Source: Bacteroidia bacterium (GTDB taxonomy: Bacteria; Bacteroidota; Bacteroidia; B-17B0; Aurantibacillaceae). From it: 10,083 nucleotides of DNA. The DNA lies in the NCBI GenBank assembly GCA_026418315.1, contig JAOABO010000030.1, positions 4,764 to 14,846 on the forward strand. The letters are read 5' to 3'. The position numbers and the translations under genes were made by a program. Below the pieces are notes generated by a model. The model was not told the origin of the DNA. It did no database searches and was given only the letters and a program-made list of their open reading frames with translations. This document shows, piece by piece, positions 5,954 to 10,083 of the stretch. Every line of letters starts with the position of its first letter. Position 1 is the first letter of the stretch.

Positions 5954-6946
5954 ATGAAAGTAGCCGTTGTTGGTGCCACTGGATTAGTTGGTCAGGAAAT
6001 GATACAGGTATTGGAAGAATTTCATTTTCCTGTTACCGAATTTATTCCTGTTGCTTCAGAAAAATCTGTTGGTAAAAAAGTTCTTTTTAATAAAAAAGAA
6101 TATTCCGTTGTTTCTGTAAGAGATGCTCTTTCTAAGAAACCGGATATAACCTTATTTTCGGCAGGAAGTAAAACGGCACTGGAATTTGCTCCTATGTTTG
6201 CAAGTAATGGCTCGTATGTCATTGATAATTCTTCAGCATTCAGAATGGATGATGATAAGCCACTGATTGTACCAGAAATCAATGCTAATGTTTTAAAGAA
6301 GACAGACAGAATCATTGCTAACCCCAACTGTTCAACAATTCAAATGCTCATGGTATTATATCCTTTGCACCGTTTATTCAAAATAAAAAGAATCATTGTT
6401 TCTACCTATCAGGCAGTTACAGGTACTGGAGCAAAAGCAGTGACCCAACTAATGGAAGAAAGAGAAGGAAGAAAGCCATCGCAGCCGGCTTACTCGTATC
6501 CTATAGATTTAAATCTAATCCCTCAGATTGATATTTTTTTGGATAATGCATTTACAAAAGAAGAAATGAAAATGCACAATGAAACAAGAAAAATATTAAA
6601 TGACTATTCTATTCACGTTAATGCTACCTGTGTAAGAGTACCTGTTATTGGTGGGCACAGTGAGAGTGTTTATGTGGAATTGGAAAAAGAATTCAATATT
6701 AATGAAATCAGAGATATACTGAATAATACAAAAGGTGTGGTTGTTCAAGATGATGTGAAAAATAATATTTATCCCATGCCATTATATGCCCACAAAAAGA
6801 ATGAAGTATTGGTTGGCAGAATAAGAAAAGATTTTACTAATCCTTACGCACTGAATCTTTTTATAGTTGCCGATAATTTAAGAAAAGGGGCTGCTACTAA
6901 CGCTGTACAAATTGCCCAATATGTGATGCAAAACTTTCTTTCTTAA
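5954..6946 (+). CDS. asd: Aspartate-semialdehyde dehydrogenase
   Basis: Asd reduces aspartyl-4-phosphate with NADPH to aspartate-4-semialdehyde, the branch point toward lysine/diaminopimelate, threonine, methionine and isoleucine. From the ATG at 5954 the protein has 330 residues, the usual length. It opens with the nucleotide-binding MKVAVVGATGLVGQEM (GATGLVG at 7-13). The active-site NPNCSTIQ is at 123-130 with catalytic Cys126. The substrate-binding RVPVIGGHSE is at 228-237 with Arg228 and catalytic His235. A TTG at 5939 would add five residues (MRQKN), but it overlaps the promoter box and family members begin at MKVAVVG, so I prefer the ATG. The leader is A-rich without Shine-Dalgarno. 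It probably forms its own transcription unit, since the next gene has a strong promoter in the 62-base gap. Confidence 0.97.
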   Translation: MKVAVVGATGLVGQEMIQVLEEFHFPVTEFIPVASEKSVGKKVLFNKKEYSVVSVRDALSKKPDITLFSAGSKTALEFAPMFASNGSYVIDNSSAFRMDDDKPLIVPEINANVLKKTDRIIANPNCSTIQMLMVLYPLHRLFKIKRIIVSTYQAVTGTGAKAVTQLMEEREGRKPSQPAYSYPIDLNLIPQIDIFLDNAFTKEEMKMHNETRKILNDYSIHVNATCVRVPVIGGHSESVYVELEKEFNINEIRDILNNTKGVVVQDDVKNNIYPMPLYAHKKNEVLVGRIRKDFTNPYALNLFIVADNLRKGAATNAVQIAQYVMQNFLS

Positions 6947-6962
6947 TAAACCCAATCCTTGA

Positions 6963-6994
6963 TTTGAAACTATTTGAATAATATACTACATTTG
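6963..6994 (+). promoter_or_regulatory. Bacteroidota-type promoter of the yqeY-nif3-zinc ribbon operon
   Basis: TTTG (6963-6966), a 20-base spacer and TACATTTG (6987-6994) match the -33/-7 consensus and are the same in both boxes and spacing as the rpmB promoter. The ATG at 7009 lies 14 bases after the -7 box, so the leader should be under about 10 bases and has no Shine-Dalgarno sequence. Confidence 0.8.
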
Positions 6995-7008
6995 CCAAAA
7001 ACAAATTT

Positions 7009-7449
7009 ATGCAATTAGAAGAGCAAATAATGAATGAGATAAAAAAAGCAATGATTAGTAAAGATAGCAAGCGACTGGAAGCATTAAGAGCAATTAAAAA
7101 TGTGATTATTCATGTAAAAACGTCTTCTGAAGGATTTTCCGAAGACAATGTGTTGAAATCCTTACAAAAAGAAGTGAAAAAAAGAAAAGATTCTGCAGAA
7201 ATATATACTCAACAAAACAGACCCGACCTTGCTGAAGTAGAACTCTATCAGGCCGGTGTTATGGAAGAATTTTTACCTAAACAATTAAGCGATGAGGAAT
7301 TAAAAGCAGCTTTACAAAAAATTATTCAGGAAGTAGGAGCCAATAGTGTAGCAGATATGGGAAAAGTAATGGGAAAAGCCACTAAAGAACTTTCGGGAAA
7401 AGCTGATAATTCAAGAATTTCTGTTGTAGTCAAGCAATTACTATCCTGA
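7009..7449 (+). CDS. GatB/YqeY-domain protein
   Basis: A 146-residue all-helical protein of the YqeY family, which shares the C-terminal domain of the GatB amidotransferase subunit. Visible family features are the start LEEQIMNEIKKAM (3-15), SKRLEALRAIKNVI (20-33), the LQKEVKKRKDSAEIY stretch (52-66), EEFLPKQLSDEEL (86-98) and GKVMGKATKELSGKADNSR (118-136). In GatB this domain contacts tRNA in Asp/Glu-tRNA amidotransferase; stand-alone YqeY proteins may act on tRNA but their role is not settled. The length is typical. It is the first gene of an operon, with only 5 bases to the next start at 7455. Confidence 0.92.
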   Translation: MQLEEQIMNEIKKAMISKDSKRLEALRAIKNVIIHVKTSSEGFSEDNVLKSLQKEVKKRKDSAEIYTQQNRPDLAEVELYQAGVMEEFLPKQLSDEELKAALQKIIQEVGANSVADMGKVMGKATKELSGKADNSRISVVVKQLLS

Positions 7450-7454
7450 TCTTT

Positions 7455-8555
7455 ATGAACAACCCGCTTGTATCCGATATTATTAAGGAGATAGAAAATT
7501 TTGCTCCGCTTACTTATCAGGAAAATTATGATAATGCGGGACTTATTATTGGAAATGCTGATGTTCCTTGCACCGGTGTTTTACTGACTTTGGATGTTAC
7601 AGAAGATGTCATTAAAGAAGCGATACAAAACAATTGTAACTTAATTGTTGCTCACCATCCGCTTATTTTTGCCCCTATTAAGCAAATTACAGGAAAAAAT
7701 TATGTTGAAAGATGCATCATTAAAGCTATCAAAAATAACATCAACATATATGCTGCACATACCAATGCCGATAATATTTATTACGGAGTAAATAAAGAGA
7801 TAGCAGATAGATTAGGCCTTATCAATACACGTATTCTTTTACCCAAAAATAAAATACTTAAAAAATTAGTTACCTTCGTTCCTGAAACTCACCTGGTTCA
7901 GGTTCAAAATGCATTGTTTCAGGCAGGATGCGGGCATATCGGAAATTATGATTCATGTAGTTTTTATACCAGTGGCAAAGGAACATTCAGAGGTAATGAA
8001 TTGACTAATCCATTTGTTGGAGAAAAAAATAAATTAAGCGTAGAATCTGAAATCAGATTAGAAACCATTTTTGAAGCATATAGAGAAAAGCAGGTAATCA
8101 ACGCTCTTTTATCATCTCACCCTTATGAAGAAGTGGCTTACGATGTGTATTTACTTGATAACTATCATGCTAAGGTGGGAAGCGGAATCATTGGAGAGTT
8201 AAAAGAAGAGATAGACGTAAAATCCTTTCTTCATATCGTAAAAGATACTTTTTGCCAACCATTAGTTAGATATACGCCTTTTGAAAAAAAAATAAAAAAA
8301 GTAGCACTTTGTGGTGGCAGCGGCTCATTTTTGCTCAACACCGCTATTCATCAATCGGCAGATGTGTTCATTTCTTCTGACTTTAAGTATCATCAGTTCT
8401 TTGATGCAGACAAAAAAATCATGATAGTGGATATTGGGCATTATGAAGCAGAGCAATTTACACCCGAAATTTTTTATCGGATTATTAAAAATAAATTTCC
8501 TAACTTTGCAACCCTTTTATCAAAAACCAATACCAATCCAATCAAATACATATAA
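7455..8555 (+). CDS. Nif3-like dinuclear metal centre protein (YqfO/YbgI family)
   Basis: A 366-residue protein of the Nif3/DUF34 family, often labelled GTP cyclohydrolase 1 type 2 although that activity is doubtful. Metal-binding residues are visible: AHHP with His67 and His68, HTNAD with His102 and Asp106, and the C-terminal GHYEAE with His329 and Glu333 (H-x3-E spacing). The two Nif3 halves (about 1-128 and 240-366) flank an inserted PII/CutA-like domain (about 135-235, ending in HPYEEVAYDVYLLD), as in Bacillus YqfO; the short YbgI form lacks it. Members form hexameric toroids. The gene lies 5 bases after yqeY and 2 bases before the zinc-ribbon gene, a pairing that recurs in many bacteria and suggests a shared role. 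Confidence 0.94.
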   Translation: MNNPLVSDIIKEIENFAPLTYQENYDNAGLIIGNADVPCTGVLLTLDVTEDVIKEAIQNNCNLIVAHHPLIFAPIKQITGKNYVERCIIKAIKNNINIYAAHTNADNIYYGVNKEIADRLGLINTRILLPKNKILKKLVTFVPETHLVQVQNALFQAGCGHIGNYDSCSFYTSGKGTFRGNELTNPFVGEKNKLSVESEIRLETIFEAYREKQVINALLSSHPYEEVAYDVYLLDNYHAKVGSGIIGELKEEIDVKSFLHIVKDTFCQPLVRYTPFEKKIKKVALCGGSGSFLLNTAIHQSADVFISSDFKYHQFFDADKKIMIVDIGHYEAEQFTPEIFYRIIKNKFPNFATLLSKTNTNPIKYI

Positions 8556-8557
8556 TT

Positions 8558-9382
8558 ATGACAACCTTCAAAGAAAAGTTAGATGCATCAGTAGAAGCCA
8601 AGTTAAGAGCACTTTTTCAGCTTCAACAAATAGATTCAAAAATTGATAAAATTCACTTTATCCGCGGTGAATTACCTCTTGAAGTAAAGGATTTAGAAGA
8701 TACCGTTACTGGCTTACAAACCCGCGTTCAAAAACTTCAGAATGATATTCATGGCTTGGAGCAAAAAATCCTTGAAAAGAAAAATGCAATAAAAGAGCAT
8801 CAGGCCAATATCAAAAAATTTGAACAACAACAAAACAAGGTTCGTAATAACAGAGAATATGAAGCATTAGTAAAAGAAATAGAATACATGAACCTTGAAA
8901 TACAATTGGCAGAAAAACAAATTAAGGAAGCAAAAGCAGCTATAGAAGAAAAAAGCAAATACCTTGAAGTAGCTCAAAATGAATTAGATGAAAGAACCAA
9001 AGATTTGGAAATTAAAAGAAAAGAATTAGAAGAAATTGTAAAAGAAACAGAAGTTGAAGAAAAAGAACTTTTAAAGATTTCTCAGGCCTCTGCTGCAAAG
9101 ATAGAACCAAGATTAATTAATGCATACAGAAAAATCCGGGAAAATGTAAAAAATGGTATTGCCGTAGCAGTAGTAGAACGGGATGCTTGTGGAGGATGTT
9201 TTAGTAAAATACCGCCTCAAAAAATTCTGGATATCAAAGCTCATAATAAAATTATAGTATGTGAACATTGCGGAAGAATATTAGTGGATGCGTCTATTGA
9301 CCCCGACTATGTTCCACCCACTGTAGAACAAATTTTGGAAGAAACAAAATCCAAAAAACAAACCAAAAAATCTAAAAAATAA
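8558..9382 (+). CDS. Coiled-coil C4-type zinc ribbon protein (DUF164/zf-RING_7)
   Basis: A 274-residue protein with a long charged helical hairpin (about 14-180) whose tip carries the family's VRNNREYEALVKEIEYM motif (95-111), and a C-terminal zinc ribbon with CGGC (211-214) and CEHC (235-238). A Lys-rich tail (264-274) follows. Homologues (COG1579) resemble the fold of Helicobacter HP0958/FlgZ, which binds RNA and flagellar factors; in most bacteria the role is unknown, and the ribbon suggests nucleic-acid binding. Its start is 2 bases after the nif3 stop, so the two are probably translationally coupled. It is the last gene of the operon, ending 20 bases before the terminator stem at 9403. 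Confidence 0.92.
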   Translation: MTTFKEKLDASVEAKLRALFQLQQIDSKIDKIHFIRGELPLEVKDLEDTVTGLQTRVQKLQNDIHGLEQKILEKKNAIKEHQANIKKFEQQQNKVRNNREYEALVKEIEYMNLEIQLAEKQIKEAKAAIEEKSKYLEVAQNELDERTKDLEIKRKELEEIVKETEVEEKELLKISQASAAKIEPRLINAYRKIRENVKNGIAVAVVERDACGGCFSKIPPQKILDIKAHNKIIVCEHCGRILVDASIDPDYVPPTVEQILEETKSKKQTKKSKK

Positions 9383-9402
9383 ATACTTGAATGTCTTTTA
9401 TT

Positions 9403-9432
9403 AGCCCTTTTGCAAATCAAAAGGGCTTTTTT
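9403..9432 (+). terminator. Intrinsic terminator of the yqeY-nif3-zinc ribbon operon
   Basis: AGCCCTTTTG (9403-9412) and CAAAAGGGCT (9418-9427) form a perfect 10-bp stem with a 5-base loop, followed by a run of T to 9432. It ends only 5 bases before the methyltransferase ATG at 9438. Confidence 0.92.
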
Positions 9433-9437
9433 ATTTT

Positions 9438-10083
9438 ATGTCCCCAAAAAATCCCAAAATAATTCCCATTCCCATTACCAATTCTCTTATTTCTGAATAT
9501 TGTCTCAACCATTCTTCCTCGCTCCCTAATGAATTGTATGAGATAGAAAAGTTTACAAAAGAAAATATACTTGCACACAGAATGTTAAGTAATCATATAC
9601 AGGCACATTTTTTAATGGCTGTATCAAAAATGATTCAGCCATTCAATATTCTGGAAATAGGAACATTTACCGGCTATTCTGCTATTTGTTTGGCACAAGG
9701 ATTACAAAAAAAAGGCAAACTACTTACCATTGAGAAAAAAAAAGAGTTTGCAGAAATATCTATGAATTTTTTTCAAAAATTTAATTACAAAAACATCCGC
9801 ACTGTTTGCGGAAATGCAATGGAAATCATTGAAACCCTGAATACATCTTATCAATTAGTATATCTTGATGCTGATAAAGAAAACAATATTCAATATTACA
9901 AAAAACTTCTTCCTTTAATTGAGAAGGGCGGATGGATGATAGTTGATAATACCTTGTGGAAGGGATTGGTTGCTGATGTCCCAAAAGAGCCGGTAACAAA
10001 AAAAATACAGGAATTTAATGACTATGTTTCTAAACAAAAAGATGTTTTTTCAGTGATATTACCTATTTGCGATGGAATAACAC
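9438..10083 (+). CDS. Class I O-methyltransferase, COG4122/caffeoyl-CoA type (partial, C-terminus outside window)
   Basis: The frame is open from ATG 9438 to the window edge, 215 codons; family members are about 210-225 residues, so nearly the whole protein is present. It has the Methyltransf_3 layout: N-terminal helices, SAM motif I LEIGTFTGYS (72-81), IEKK (98-101) after strand 2, VYLDADKE (141-148) and MIVDNTLWKG (167-176). Asp144, Asp170 and Asn171 match the divalent-metal ligands of catechol and caffeoyl-CoA methyltransferases. These enzymes move a methyl group from SAM to a hydroxyl, but the substrate of bacterial members is mostly unknown. The ATG stands 5 bases after the T run of the preceding terminator and I see no matching promoter box, so how it is transcribed is unclear. 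Confidence 0.9.
   Translation, partial: MSPKNPKIIPIPITNSLISEYCLNHSSSLPNELYEIEKFTKENILAHRMLSNHIQAHFLMAVSKMIQPFNILEIGTFTGYSAICLAQGLQKKGKLLTIEKKKEFAEISMNFFQKFNYKNIRTVCGNAMEIIETLNTSYQLVYLDADKENNIQYYKKLLPLIEKGGWMIVDNTLWKGLVADVPKEPVTKKIQEFNDYVSKQKDVFSVILPICDGIT

Noticed and set aside
5701..6075. Open frame on the plus strand spanning the divergent gap
   Set aside because: It overlaps the lipoprotein signal peptide and the asd start in wrong frames, and its product has no recognisable pattern.
6022..6327. Open frame on the minus strand inside asd
   Set aside because: It is antisense to the highly conserved Asd N-terminal domain.
8434..8646. Open frame on the plus strand bridging nif3 and the zinc-ribbon gene
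   Set aside because: It is out of frame with two well-supported genes and has no family features.

Overview
This AT-rich window looks like a chromosomal segment from a member of the Bacteroidota, possibly of the Chitinophagales/Sphingobacteriales type; the order is my inference. Four things point there. The small protein DUF4295 follows rpmB and rpmG. Promoters match TTTG-N20-TAnnTTTG, the Bacteroidota -33/-7 consensus. Start codons are preceded by A-rich leaders with no Shine-Dalgarno sequence. The ribosomal proteins, Nif3 plus zinc-ribbon pair and OmpH are all of the Bacteroidota kind. I see no mobile element, CRISPR array, tRNA or rRNA.

The left half (1-5789) is read leftward. In order of transcription it holds a lipoprotein of unknown function (5244-5789) with its own terminator. 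Next comes a translationally coupled pair: an HTTM-domain membrane protein (3770-5185) and a class I SAM-dependent methyltransferase (2982-3773). Then comes the operon rpmB-rpmG-DUF4295 (2256-2891) with a clear promoter and terminator. Last is a SIMPL-domain protein, the SRP receptor ftsY and a membrane-anchored OmpH/Skp-like protein cut by the window edge (1-2158).

The right half (5954-10083) is read rightward. It starts with asd (aspartate-semialdehyde dehydrogenase) behind a probable promoter of its own. A tight operon follows: a GatB/YqeY-domain protein, a Nif3-family metal protein and a coiled-coil zinc-ribbon protein (7009-9382), with a strong promoter and a strong terminator. A class I O-methyltransferase begins directly after that terminator and runs off the window. 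The switch between leftward and rightward transcription lies in 5790-5953.

The content is mostly housekeeping: translation (bL28, bL33, DUF4295), membrane targeting and envelope biogenesis (FtsY, OmpH), amino-acid synthesis (Asd) and conserved proteins of poorly known role (YqeY, Nif3, zinc ribbon). The least understood parts are the HTTM/methyltransferase pair, the lipoprotein, and the compact layout in which a promoter and a terminator overlap around 5192-5254. I found no clear evidence of an undescribed multi-gene system.
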